Part shown: one piece after another, positions 41,491 to 54,960 of the stretch
Position numbering within the stretch: position 1 is the first letter of the stretch
Layout of the letters: each line of letters opens with the position of its first letter
Made by a program: the position numbers and the translations under genes
Notes under the pieces: model-generated
Database searches by the model: none
The model's input: only the letters and a program-made list of their open reading frames with translations
What the model was told of the DNA's origin: nothing
Source of the DNA: Unio delphinus
Lineage: Eukaryota; Mollusca; Bivalvia; Unionida; Unionidae
Reading direction: 5' to 3'
NCBI GenBank assembly: GCA_029339505.1
Contig: JAQISU010000210.1
Coordinates: 15,138,001 to 15,202,000, forward strand
DNA length: 64,000 nucleotides

Positions 41491-42481
41491 GTATTTAATG
41501 CACGATTCTCACGTAACATAGCAAATATAGATTACTAGGTTACAAGTTCAAGACGTTCAAGGAATGGATCATCATGATGAGATTTATAAACACATTTTCA
41601 TATGCAAAAAGATACGAAATTAGGACTACTTTGTACACTATGAATATCATTTCCTTTTTAAAAAATAAAATCGTTTCTTATCGATAAAAATTTCATATTC
41701 AAACAAAACGACATGACGCTTTGTTAACAGGAATGTAGTATCGTTGCGCAGTTATCCGACACGCACAATTAGCAGACATTTTATACCTATTGTTGATGAA
41801 ATGCAAGGAATACTGTTCTAAAAGATTCAAATTTGATTTTATGATTTGTACAGTCTGCAGACTTTAACACCACTAACTTTATTGGAATGACATATTTTCA
41901 GCTGAACAAATTTATAACCTGAAACATAGATTTAAGTACGAACAATGATAAGTTTTATAAAATCAAGAAGACTGGCTGGTTCGCCTCGTACGAATTTCTG
42001 TTTTTTAGAAACTGATATTTCAGCATGTGATGTTGCTGGACGGTAAAATGTACAAGCGTCATTAAGTAGCAGTTGACCTAGAAATCTGGATCATTAGGAT
42101 TCTTCCTGTATATCTATTATAATCCTATTTAATGCAATTGTACATGATGTATAGTAAATAGTGTCTTGATCTCATTACTGGAAGCGAGTTTTGCTTCAAC
42201 TTTTATACACCACAACACTAGAGTAATGTATATTCTTTCTTTGACTGTACAGTTATCTCCTAGTTTCGTTCGTTTTGGTATTGTCATCAATATATAAAGG
42301 CACATCGGCATCGTCTTTCAAATATTGAATAGGTTGTATGCCTTAAGACAATTTACCAAATGTAGTAAAATATTGTTCAGTGGTATTAAAAAGTGGTCTA
42401 TGGACGTTTTAGAGTTTTAGTTTATTCACCCACATTTCAAGGATAATTGTTTTTATATGCAGAAAATTCACATTCTGTCAG

Positions 42482-42821
42482 ACCACTTTGGTAGCCTAGT
42501 GTTTAGAACGTCCGCTGAGAAAGCAAGATTAGTGGGTTCCATCCCCGGCCGAGTCATACCAAAGACTTACACAAATGGAACTTACAGCTGCCTCGCTTGG
42601 CGATAAAATAAATAGGTTAGTGTAAGGACTTGTCATCCAGGTGTCACAATAATTTGACTGGATGGGACATCATGCTACATGTCTTCTGCATGATGCCCCA
42701 GTGCAAGACGTCACTACAAACTGCCTCACTACAGACATCGTAGTGATGTGACTATACAAAATTGTTAAAGCCACGTTAAAAGTCATAATTAAATATATTC
42801 ACACACATACACACACACATT
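42482..42821 (+). mobile_element. SINE family A with (CA)n tail in copy 7
   Basis: Two bases are missing just before the B box (AAGATTAGTGGGTTCC against AAGATCATGTGGGTTCC). The body is otherwise complete and the tail is interrupted by TA. Confidence 0.74.
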
Positions 42822-44023
42822 TCGTAATGAGAGGATGTTTAATCTCAATTTTGGTCTCCGATGGTGGCATCAGTAAAGCAGCATCTTTTGTGAAAGTTTG
42901 AAATCCAATTCTCCTGACAAATTTGATCAAAATGCGTTTCATATGCTTGTGACGAAGTCGCTTCAAATATTTCATACTTTTAGCATTGACTGACTGAATG
43001 ATGGGGAAAAGTCACCATTCATGTAAAATGGAATGACATGTGAGCGAATATGATTTCTGGCAAAAGTGATTCAATTTGTCTTCTCTATTTTTAATACACG
43101 TGTTCCTTCATTTTTTTAAATCTACAATAGTTAAATCAATTTAAAAGGCTTTCTTTACTAGAATGTTTTTGTCAAAAAAAGCAATTTTCTGTCCGCACGT
43201 ATCTTTACGAGGCTTTTCTAAGTTTTTTCCGTTTTAATAATGCCAGTTAATTTGGTAAGTTCATAATGAATGGGCAGCAGTCATTAAAATTAAAAACCCT
43301 CATTGCAATATGAGTTTTGTCTAAGGTTCCAGTCGTTTTCAGCATAACGTTTCTGAAAAGATTTATCGGAAGATTGTCTTATTTTATTAAATGACGCTAG
43401 AATGTGCTACAATGGGATGGAACGGATGGAAGATAGCAAAATTTCTGAAGAATCACACTGACCATACACTTACGAATCCAATATGTCATGTGACTTTCTA
43501 ATAAAGTAATGTTTATCACTGTACCAAATAGTACATCTCAAATTGAAATATGATCAACGTGACTGAACAAAATGATAGTAGGATGGAAACTTAAAATTAC
43601 AGTATGTGGCATTTTCTACATTGAAGACAGGACCGCCACTGAATAATATAACTATCTTTGAACTGAAACGTGTCAGGAGTTATATAACGGAATCGAGATT
43701 GTGTCGCAATCTCGGTACAACCAATGCATACATGAAAACATTACCAGCCCAAATACTAGTGAAACATAAAAAACATGAAGACGGTTGATGGCTGTAGTAG
43801 TTGTAGTAGACGTTACACTTCATAATGATTTTCTATGAGTCAAGTCTATATTTATCACCCTCACAAAGATTAAAAGGCATGGCAAAATCGGTCCTTCTGC
43901 TATTGTATCTGGCAGACCGTCATCACATACATATACTAGAAAGAAATAGTGTATAGAAACAATCCTTTTCTTTTTTTTATTTATTTTTGCTATTTTCTGT
44001 AGAGCGTGATATATCTATATCTA

Positions 44024-44067
44024 TACCTAAGAGAGGGAGAGAGAGACAGAGATAGAGAGAAAGTTTC

Positions 44068-44158
<91 letters not shown>
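44024..44158. repeat. (GA)n tract, copy 7
   Basis: Same CTAAGAGAGGGAG entry as copy 6, with a (GACA)n break at 44080-44098 and about 60 bp of pure GA. Confidence 0.95.
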
Positions 44159-47111
44159 TGTGTACATATTAGTTCATATTTTGAAGGTCTTGATATATTC
44201 GGTTGGGTATGCCAAAAATGGTAATTAACATCTTCTTTGTCTTTTGTTAACAACTAAACTTGGGCTATAATTTTGTGATCAATCAAAAGAATGTTAACAT
44301 CTTCAGGCATTTTACAGATCATTTGCACCTTAAAACTTCCGATAATATGGACATATTGAAACATTCAGTATTGGAATTTATTTGATAAACCACTGGAATT
44401 CAATTGGACCTTACATAGTTCCACTCTTGAAAGTACTTAATACGCTGTTTCCCGATTTTTATTAACAATACTATCCATTGTCATGTTAATTGTCACGTGT
44501 GTCTTGTAGGGAAATAAATTATTTCTTAAATATGACAACACATTTTTGTTTTCGCTCGTTTCTGATCAAACCTCGTTTAATTAAACATAATGGAACAAAA
44601 GAGTAGCTAGCTAATGATTTACGTTAAACTATAAACAGGACAATCTAATTACTGATAGCGGTAGATTCAAGTCCTGCATACGATAGCTTCCAAAACACAC
44701 ACTGCTGTAGACCTATTTCTATCATACGTGTTTTCCATTCAGATACTATTTATAGTTGGCGATAATAGGGTATTTGTAGAAGTTATGGGAGTTAACTCTT
44801 CGATGTATGCAGTATTCAAATGACATAAACTTCCATTCTACGCTATTCATTTATAAAGCATTTATATATGATTCGCATGTATTGTATGTTTGAGGTCCGG
44901 AGATAATGGGTTATCCTATCGACAATGCCCATGTCACATTTGACCTTATCTTGTTTTTGCCAACCTACCAAGAAACTTCTACATAACCTTACCTGTAGAA
45001 CCTGCGTCCATGTACGATGAAGCCAATTATATTGCTCACGAAAATTGGATCCTTTGAAATATAAAACACTTTTCCTTTTTTCATCACCTTCATATACCAA
45101 TGTCAATATTTATATATGGATATTGCATGGTAATATTGTATTCGTTTGCGATGTAAAGTCAATAATTATTCTGAAGACAATCAAGGTAGTGAAATTAGGC
45201 AGTTCCCATTCTAATCACATATGCATACATCAGTTGCAAATTCATACTTATTAATAACACGTGCATATTGTAGGCATCCTCGCATCGGGAACTACAAAAA
45301 CTGTTACGTGTTGAGCACGGCTTGGAAGTAAAAGGAAATAATAATCGCTACAATTTAAACCTTTACAAATCAAAATGGGAAAATATACATTTTTAGTCAA
45401 ACGAAATTCATTCTAACAAGCTAGAAACTATATAAAAATAAAGACAAAATATATTTGTAATAATTGATATTCCAAAACCCCGTCAAAGTCGGAGTTAGTA
45501 CAAAACAAATCATTGGAAACTAATGGCAAAAAACTGTGAAATGCAAGACAATTGTGTGTCTCGTGTACACCTGTGTTTAGTAGGGACGCCCACGTGTAAT
45601 GTTTAAACGTATTTGTGTACTGTTGTACTGGTTTTCGCTTCAACTTTGTTGGAATACATGTTAAATTGTACCATTTTAATATAAAGACATTATTTGATAA
45701 TCTACTTAAGATAAATTAAAACAAATACATAAATATTAAAAATATTGCAAAATTTGACAATAGTAATACCGTCTTGTTAGCCATATACCTATTCAAATGA
45801 TTTCTACTCTCTTGCTAAAATCAGACCATGATATCAATGTACCCGTTTGCCGCCATACTGATTTCGGACGAAGTAGATACCTTTACTTAGTAACCCGTAG
45901 CCATTGACGAAATATAGGTAAATTAATGGGGTTTTTTTGCACTTCCCTAGCCATGTAATATTTTGATAGTTTCAGTTCGTTTTTGTCTATAAATTGTGTA
46001 TCCTTTCAAGATTGTCTGTCGTCATGAGAGAAAATATTTTATACTGCTTTTTCAATCAATACATGCTTTCGTTTATACTTCGCGACAAAATGTAATTATA
46101 TATATTTTAATTAAGGAAATGTATTACCCATGTAGTTAAATATTTTCAACCAGAGATTCTATTTTCAGCAGCATTATGTTTATGAAAATAATGTATTATT
46201 TTATGCTCTAAACTGTCATTCAAAATTACAATTTTTAACTAAAACGGACCTTGAAAGAAACACATTTTTCTCATTTTCTCTTAAATTTATTGCCAATTAT
46301 TACATCAAAATCAGAAAAGGTTAATACAATAACTAATACATAATACATATGATACAACAAAACCAAATCAAACGAAATAAACCCAAAACAAACATTGATA
46401 CATTGTTTTACAACTTATGAACTATATATGGAACATATCTGGATTATAAATGAACAATATCTCATCTACTAAGGAGAGAGACATTTGATGAGCTAAACAA
46501 AATATAAGAAATAGGCACTTTCCTACATATATCCTCTATAATTTACCTTAAAGTGTGAATAATAATACGTCATCGAAATTATTAAACGGGCTGAGCCTGG
46601 CAGTTCTCTTGTAGTTTTCATCTCAAACTATTCAGTGTACAATGATATTCGTCTTTTCGGCTCATCTAAAGTTTCCGTCACAACTGCTAGGAAAAACTCA
46701 TATCACAGACAAAAATAAATAACACACTGCAATGATTACCAGTTGAAAAGAGGCAATTGTCACAATAATATTATGTTCAAAATAATAATTTTTGAAACAC
46801 CGGATACCACGTCCGTGTTTTCGTGACTAACTATATGTCGTTCATCTCAGCAAATAGAAATGATATTATACAATTTTTATTAATTGGCTATGGAAAGAAA
46901 ATACCTTACTTTAGAAGCTTTTTCTCAGACTTTCGGTCGAGTAATTAGGTCTGGTTTATAGTTTAGTTTAGAAACTTCAACGTATCAATATCAATATATA
47001 GCAAGAGATACTAAACAAAATAATCTGCTCTTGAAACATTATAGCAAAATTCATCATTTTAATTTTACAATATAAGTTAGTTTGTGTAAGAGAACCATCA
47101 ATTAATTCCAT

Positions 47112-47355
47112 GTTGTTGTTGTTGTTGGGTTTAACGTCTTTGTATACAGCACGCGATAGGCTATACATGGTGGCCTGTAGTAATGGTGGAGGAAGAAACC
47201 TAGAGAACCCCAGAAACGAACAACCGATCCAGGAGAAGATACAAGCAAGCTTTCTCACATACCTTCATTGGCCGGATCCAAGAATTGAACCAACGCAGAC
47301 AGGTGTAATGCCAGTGATCTGTAAGAGAGACCTCTTTAGACCACTCGGCCACTGA
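47112..47355 (-). mobile_element. SINE family B in copy 8
   Basis: Best preserved family B copy in the array next to copy 1: (TTG)n tail intact, GAACCCCAGAAACG, private GATCCAGGAG. Confidence 0.76.
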
Positions 47356-47534
47356 AAACGATATAATGTGTTTGCAACTTCTCGTATATGGGGTAAAAAA
47401 AATTAGCAAAGAATTTACATACAGAATATGCGCAAGAAAATCTACTTCTAGCAGCAAGTTGACATCTTGTATCGCGGACCATGAAAATAATTGTGGGACA
47501 ACTACTTGCTAGATTGAAAAGGTGTGCATTTCCA

Positions 47535-47548
47535 TTATATATATATAA
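47535..47548. repeat. Contracted (TA)n site, copy 8
   Basis: Only about 7 TA repeats, showing that the site can contract almost fully within the otherwise uniform 6-8 subgroup. Confidence 0.9.
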
Positions 47549-48542
47549 TGTATTTAACGCACGATTCTCACGTAACATAGCAAATATAGATTACTAGGTT
47601 ACAAGTTCAAGACGTTCAAGGAATGGGTCATCATGATGAGATTTATAATCACATTTTCATATGCAATTAGATGCGAAATTAGGACTACTTAGTACACTCT
47701 ATGAATATCATTTCCTTTTTAAAAAATAAAATCGTTTCTTATCGATAAAAATTTCATATTCAAACAAAACGACATGACGCTTTGTTAACAGGAATGTAGT
47801 ATCGTTGCGCAGTTATCCGACACGCACAATTAGCAGACATTTTATACCTATAGTTGATGAAATGCAAGGAATACTGTTCTAAAAGATTCAAATTTGATTT
47901 TATGATTTGTACAGTCTGCAGACTTTAGCACCACTAACTTTATTGGAATGACATATTTTCAGCTGATCAAATTTATAACCTGAAACATAGATTTAAGTAC
48001 GAACAATGATAAGTTTTATAAAATCAAGAAGACTGGCTGGTTCGCCTCGTACGAATTTCTGTTTTTTAGAAACTGATATTACAGCGTGTGATGTTGCTGG
48101 ACGGTAAAATGTACAAGCGTCATTAAGTAGCAGTTGACCTAGAAATCTGGATCATTAGGATTCTTCCTGTATATCTATTATAATCCTATTTGATGCGATT
48201 GTACATGATGTATAGTAAATAGTGTATTGATCTCATTACTGGAAGCGAGTTTTGCTTCAACTTCTATACACCACGACACTAGAGTCATGTATATTCTTTC
48301 TTTGACTGTACAGTTATCTCCTAGTTTCGTTCGTTTTGGTATTGTCATCAATATATAAAGGCACATCGGCATCGTCTTTCAAATATTGAATAGGTTGTAT
48401 GCCTTAAGACAATTTACCAAATGTAGTAAAATATTGTTCAGTGGTATTAAAAAGTGGTCTATGGACGTTTAAGAGTTTTAGTTAATTCATCCTCATTTCA
48501 AGGATAATTGTTTTTATATGCAGAAAATTCACATTCTGTCAG

Positions 48543-48883
48543 ACCACTTTGGTAGCCTAGTGTTTAGAACGTCCGCTGAGAAAGCAAGATCATGTGGTTT
48601 CCATCCCCGGCCGAGTCATACCAAAGACTTACACAAATGGAACTTACAGCTGCCTCGCTTGGCGATAAAATAAATAGGTTAGTGTAAGGACTGGTCATCA
48701 AGGTGTCACAATAATTTGACTGGATGGGACATCATGCTACATGTCTTCTGCATGATGACCCAGTGCAAGACGTCACTACAAACTGCCTCACTACAGACAT
48801 CGTAGTGATGTGACTATACAAAATTGTTAAAGCCACGTTAAAAGTCATAATTAAATATATTCACACACATACACACACACATT
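48543..48883 (+). mobile_element. SINE family A with (CA)n tail in copy 8
   Basis: Private B-box changes (CATGTGGTTTCCATCC) and GATGACCCAGTG; the tail is interrupted as in copies 6 and 7. Confidence 0.74.
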
Positions 48884-50091
48884 TCGTAATGAGAGGATGT
48901 TTAATCTCAATTTTGGTCTCCGATGGTGGCATCAGTAAAGCAGCATCTTTTGTGAAAGTTTGAAATCCAATTCTCCTGACAAATTTGATCAAAATGCGTT
49001 TCATATGTTTATGACGAAGTCGCTTCAAATATTTCATACTTTTAGCATTGACTGACTGAATGATGGGGAAAAGTCACCATTCATGTAAAATGGAATGACA
49101 TGTGAGCGAATATGATTTCTGGCAAAAGTGATTCAATTTGTCTTCTCTATTTTTAATACACGTGTTCATTCAGTTTTGTAAATCTACAATAGTTAAATCA
49201 ATTTAAAAGGTTTTCTTTACTAATATGTTTTTGTCAAAAATAGCAATTTTCTGTCCGCACGTATCTTTACGAGGCTTCTCTAAGTTTTTTCCGTTTTAAT
49301 AATGCCAGTTAATTTGGTAAGTTCATAATGAATGGGCAGCAGTCATTAAAATTAAAAACCCTCATTGCAATATGAGTTTTGTCTAAGGTTCCAGTCATTT
49401 TCAGCATAACGTTTCTGAAAAGATTTATCGGAAGATTGTCTTATTTTATTAAATGACGCTAGAATATGCTACAATGGGATAGAACGGATGGAAGATAGCA
49501 GAATTTCTGAAGAATCACACTGACCATACATTTACGAATCCAATATGTCATGTGACTTTCTAATAAAGTAATGTTTATCACTGTACCAAATAGTACATCT
49601 CAAATTGAAATATGATCAACGTGACTGAACAAAATGATAGTAGGATGGAAACTTAAAATTACAGTATGTGGCATTTTCTACATTGAAGACAGGACCGCCA
49701 CTGAATAATATAACTATCTTTGAACTGAAACGTGTCAGGAGTTATATAACGGAATCGAGATTGTGTCGCAATCTCGGTACAACCAATGCATACATGAAAA
49801 CATTACCAGCCCAAATACTAGTGAAACATAAAAAACATGAAGACGGTTGATGGCTGTAGTAGTTGTAGTAGACGTTACACTTCATAATGATTTTCTATGA
49901 GTCAAGTCTATATTTATCACCCTCACAAAGATTAAAAGGCATGGCAAAATCGGTCCTTCTGGTATTGTATCTGGCAGACCGTCATCACATACATATACTA
50001 GAAAGAAATAGTGTATAGAAACTATCCTTTTCTTTTTTTTTATTTATTTTTGCTATTTTCTGTAGAGCGTGATATATCTATATCTATACCT

Positions 50092-50127
50092 AAGAGAGGG
50101 AGAGAGAGACAGAGATAGAAAGAAAGT

Positions 50128-50170
<43 letters not shown>
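50092..50170. repeat. (GA)n tract, copy 8
   Basis: Shortest GA tract of the complete units, ending GAGATATTTGTACATATTAG instead of GATGTGTGTACAT. Confidence 0.95.
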
Positions 50171-50171
<1 letters not shown>

Positions 50172-51228
50172 TTTGTACATATTAGTTCATATTTTGAAGG
50201 TCTTGATATATTCGGTTGGGTATGCCAAAAATGGTAATTAACATCTTCTTTGTCTTTTGTTAACAACTAAACTTGGGCTATAATTTTGTGATCAATCAAA
50301 AGAATGTTAACATCTTCAGGCATTTTACAGATCATTTGCACCTTAAAACTTCCGATAATATGGACATATTGAAACATTCAATATTGGAATTTATTTGATA
50401 AACCACTGGAATTCAAATGGACCTTACATAGTTCCACTTTTGAAAGTACTTAATACGCTGTTTCCCGATTTTTATTAACAATACTATACATTGTCATGTT
50501 AATTGTCACGTGTGTATTGTAGGGAAATAAATTATTTCTTAAATATGGCAACACATTTTTGTTTTCGCTCGTTTCTGATCAAACCTCGTTTAATTAAACA
50601 TAATGGAACAAAAGAGTAGCTAGCTAATGATTTACGTTAAACTATAAACAAGACAATCTATTTACTGATAGCGGTAGATTCAAGTCCTGCATACGATAGC
50701 TTCCAAAACACACACTGCTGTAGACCTATTTCTATCATACGTGTTTTCCATTCAGATACTATTTATAGTTGGCGATAATAGGGTATTTGTAGAAGTTATG
50801 GGAGTTAACTTTTCGATGTATGCAGTATTCAAATGACATAAACTTCCATTCTACGCTATTCATTTATAAAGCATTTATATATGATTCGCATGTATTGTAT
50901 GTTTGAGGTCCGGAGATAATGGGTTATCCTATCGACAATGCCCATGTCACATTTGACCTTATCTTGTTTTTGCCAACCTACCAATAAACTTCTACATAAT
51001 CTTACCTGTATAACCTGCGTCCATGTACGATGAAGCCAATTATATTGCCCACGAAAATTGGATCCTTTGAAATATAAAACACTTTTCCTTTTTTCATCAC
51101 CTTCATATACCAATGTCAATACTTATATATGGATATTGCATGGTAATATTGTATTCGTTTGCGATGTAAATTCAATAATTATTCTGAAGACAATCAAGGT
51201 AGTGAAATTAGGCAGTTCCCATTCTAAT

Positions 51229-52289
51229 AATGTTCGTCCGTCTTCATGTTCGAACAATCAGATCTTACTATCAGTGTTATCATTCATATGGCTAACAATT
51301 TCTATAGATGTTTTCAGATCAATAGAGCTATACTGTTAATTATCGACATCAGAATTCGGGAAAGTCATATATTCCCGTAAATCATTACGTAAAGTGAGGC
51401 AATATAACATAACACACAATTCATATTTACTTAATATGATAAATTCAAATTAATGTAACCTTTCCAATCATACATGTACACGGCGGGTTTTCTACACCAC
51501 CCATTTGCCTAACTAAGTAATAAGGTAAAAAATGTTAATTCAGAATTCAAAATACATTATTAAATCACTGCAAACCGACTATCCATACAAAATATGAACA
51601 CGTCATGCATCTGTAACAAAGAAACATATCCAAGTACGTTATTAAATCAATGTAATACGGAACTGTTTGTAGCGTGGAATCGATACATTATTCATCTAAG
51701 ACAAAGATAAACAGCATATACATTACATCATAATAAAGGTGAATTTGAGCTAAATACCTTTTTTGTGTTTTTGGCGTCTTACAATCGTTCCACATTCAGT
51801 TTAACTGGAACCCAATTTTACGAACGTCTTTCTTTCAAAGACGTACGGAGTCTTCTCCGGGATTGGAATCAATTATTCTGACCGTCTCTTGCAGACGTCT
51901 TGCTAGACTGCCTAACATCGTTTGATACGAACTATATATTTCCCAATTCTGGGTTTCGACCCAACCCTCTGTCCTGTACATTTGACCAATCGGCATAAAC
52001 GCTATTCTTACTGACCTTATGGAAACCGTCTCTCACGATGTCAAAAATGCCACTTAGGATCGAGATGTCACATTATCGTTTGTCTTAATCATTTTTGAAA
52101 GCTCTACGTGAGTATTCCCATAATTTTACGTGTCAATACTCAGTCCGTTTTCACTTTAAGTATTGTACCAAGCCTGACCAGGTTTAAGAAAACATTTTTC
52201 CCGTTCCAAACTCTGCCCCAAGACAGTCGATTGTCGGCTAGCCTACGAATTAATTACTGGATGTCACTGACGAAAAATTTGGCACTTGA
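51229..52289. other. Unrelated ~1.06-kb segment replacing part of copy 8
   Basis: It replaces about 1.13 kb present in copy 7 (45213-46345), so this is a substitution rather than a simple insertion. I see no terminal repeats, no target-site duplication and no convincing coding sequence. One small hairpin is visible: ACGTCTTT and AAAGACGT around 51823-51844. A 72-codon plus-strand frame overlaps its right end but reads into array sequence and looks accidental. Possible origins are gene conversion from another locus, a deletion with filler DNA, or an older insertion whose edges were removed. Confidence 0.8.
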
Positions 52290-53154
52290 CACATATGATA
52301 CAACAAAACCAAATCAAACAAAATAAACCCAAAACAAACATTGATACATTGTTTTACAACTTATGAACTATATATGGAACATATCTGGATCATAAATGAA
52401 CAATATCTCATCTACTAAGGAGAGAGAAATTTGATGAGCTAAACAAAATATAAGAAATAGGCACTTTCCTACATATATTCACTATAATTTACCTTGAAGT
52501 GTGAATAAAAATACTTCAACGAAATTATTAAACGGGCTGAGACTGGCAGTTCCCTTGTAGTTTTCATCTCAAACTATTCAGTGTACAATGATATTCGTCT
52601 TTTCGGCTCATCTAAAGTTTCCGTCACAACTGCTAGGAAAAACTCATATCACAGACTAAAACAAATAACACACTGCAATGATTACCAGTTGAAAAGAGGC
52701 AATTGTCACAATAATATTATGTTCAAAATAATAATTTTTGAAACACCGGATACCACGTCCGTGTTTTCGTGACTAACTATATATCGTTCATCTCAGCAAA
52801 TAGCAATGTTATTATGCAATGTTTATTAATTGGCAATGGAAAGAAAATACATTCCTTTGGAAGCTTTTTGTTAGACTTTCGGTCGAGTAATTAGGTCTGG
52901 TTTATAGTTTAGTTTAGAAAATTCATCGTATCAATATCAATATAAAGCAAGAGATACTAAACAAAATAATCTGATCTTGAAACATTATAGCAAATATTGA
53001 ATAGTTTGTATGCCTTAAGACAATTTACCAAATGTAGTAAAATATTGTTCAGTGGTATTAAAAAGTGGTCTATGGACGTTTTAGATTTTTAGTTTATTCA
53101 CCCACATTTCAAGGATAATTGTTTTTATATGCAGAAAATTCACATTCTGTCAGA

Positions 53155-53488
53155 CCACTTTGGTGGCCTAGTGTTTAGAACGTCCGCTGCGAAAGCAAGA
53201 TCATGTGGGTTCCATCCCCGGCCGAGTCATACCAAAGACTTACACAAATGGAACTTACAGCTGCCTCGCTGGGCGATAAAATAAATAGATTAGTGTAAGG
53301 ACTGGTCATCCAGGTGTCACAATAATTTGACTGGATGGGACATCATGCTACATGTCTTCTGCATGATGCCATAGTGCAAGACGTCACTACAAACTGCCTC
53401 ACTACAGACATCGTTGTGATGTGACTACAAAATTGTTAAAGCCTCGTTAAAAGTCATAATTAAATATATTCACACACACACACACATT
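53155..53488 (+). mobile_element. SINE family A with (CA)n tail in copy 9
   Basis: Head intact (GGTGGCCTAGTGTTTAG, GGGTTCCATCCCC). Private CTGGGCGATAAAA and CATCGTTGTGATG. Short CA tail of about 18 bp. Confidence 0.75.
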
Positions 53489-54510
53489 TCATAATGAGAG
53501 GATGTTTAATCTCAGTTTTGGTCTCCGATGGTTGTATTAGTAAAGAAGCATCTTTTGTGAAAGTTTGAAATCCAATTCTCCTGTCAAATTTGATCAAAAT
53601 GCGTTTCATATGTTTGTGACGAAGTCGCTTCAAATATTTCATACTTTTAGCATTGACTGACTGAATGATGGGGAAAAGTCACCATTCATGTAAAATGGAA
53701 TGACATGTGAGCGAATATGATTTCTGGCAAATGTGATTCAATTTGTCTTCTCTATTTTTAATACACGTGTTCATTCATTTTTGTAAATCTCATTGCAATA
53801 TGTGTTTTTTTCTAAGGTTCCAGTCATTTTTCGCATAACGTTTCTGAAAAGATTTATCTGAAGATTGTCTTATTTTATTAAATGCCGCTAGAATGTTCTA
53901 CAATGGGATGGAAAGGATGGAAGATAGCAAAATTTCTGAAGAATCACACTGACCATACACTTACGAATCCAATATGGCATGTGACTTTCTAATAAAGTAA
54001 TGTTTATCACTGTACCAAATAGTACCAAATAGTACATCTCAAATTGAAATATGATCAACGTGACTGAGCAAAATGATAGTAGGGTGGAAACTTAAAATTA
54101 CAGAATGTGGCATTTTTGACATTGAAGACAGGACCGCCACTGAAGAATATAACAATCTTTGAACTGAAACGTGTCAGGAGTTCTATAACGGAATCGCGAT
54201 TGTGTCGCAATCTCGGGACAACCAACGCATACATGAAAACATTACCAGCCCAAATACTAGTGAAACATAATGAACATGAAGACGGTTGATGGCTGTAGTA
54301 GTTGTAGTAGACGTTACACTGCACAATGATTTTCTATGAGTCAAGTCTATATTTCTCACCCTCACAGAGATTAACAGGCCCGGCAAAATAGTCCGTTCTG
54401 GTATTTTATCTGGCAGACCTACATCATATACATGTACTAAAAAAATATTGTATCGAAAATATCCGTTGCGTTTAAGTTTAATTCATTTATTTTTCCTTTT
54501 TTTCTGTAGA

Positions 54511-54624
<114 letters not shown>

Positions 54625-54672
54625 TGTGGATCCATTCGTTCATATGTTGAAGTTCTGGTTATATTCGGTTGA

Positions 54673-54960
<288 letters not shown>

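Larger units (their letters stand above)
40781..46887. repeat. Macrosatellite copy 7
   Basis: 6107 bp, very close to copies 6 (right part) and 8. Shared derived features include loss of CCGG in ATAAAATCAAGAAGAC (41957), GCCCACGTGTAATG (about 45588), ACCCATGTAGTTAAATATT (46126) and CAATTATTACATCAAAATC. The 109-codon frame seen in copies 1, 2, 4 and 5 is disrupted here by the shortened GTAGTTAAATATT segment. No gene is supported in 41520-42480, 42825-44020 or 44160-46887. Confidence 0.93.
46888..52833. repeat. Macrosatellite copy 8, with an internal segment replaced
   Basis: 5946 bp. Matches copies 6 and 7 until CAGTTCCCATTCTAAT at 51228, then is unrelated until ACATATGATACAACAAAACC at about 52290, after which the unit resumes. 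The first half carries the GGTAGCCTAGTG SINE head shared with copy 7. No gene is supported in 47580-48540, 48885-50090, 50175-51228 or 52290-52833. Confidence 0.92.

Noticed and set aside
52108..52326. 72-codon plus-strand frame at the right edge of the replaced segment in copy 8
   Set aside because: It runs from the unrelated segment into array sequence, ends in a low-complexity TTKPNQTK, and has no recognisable feature.
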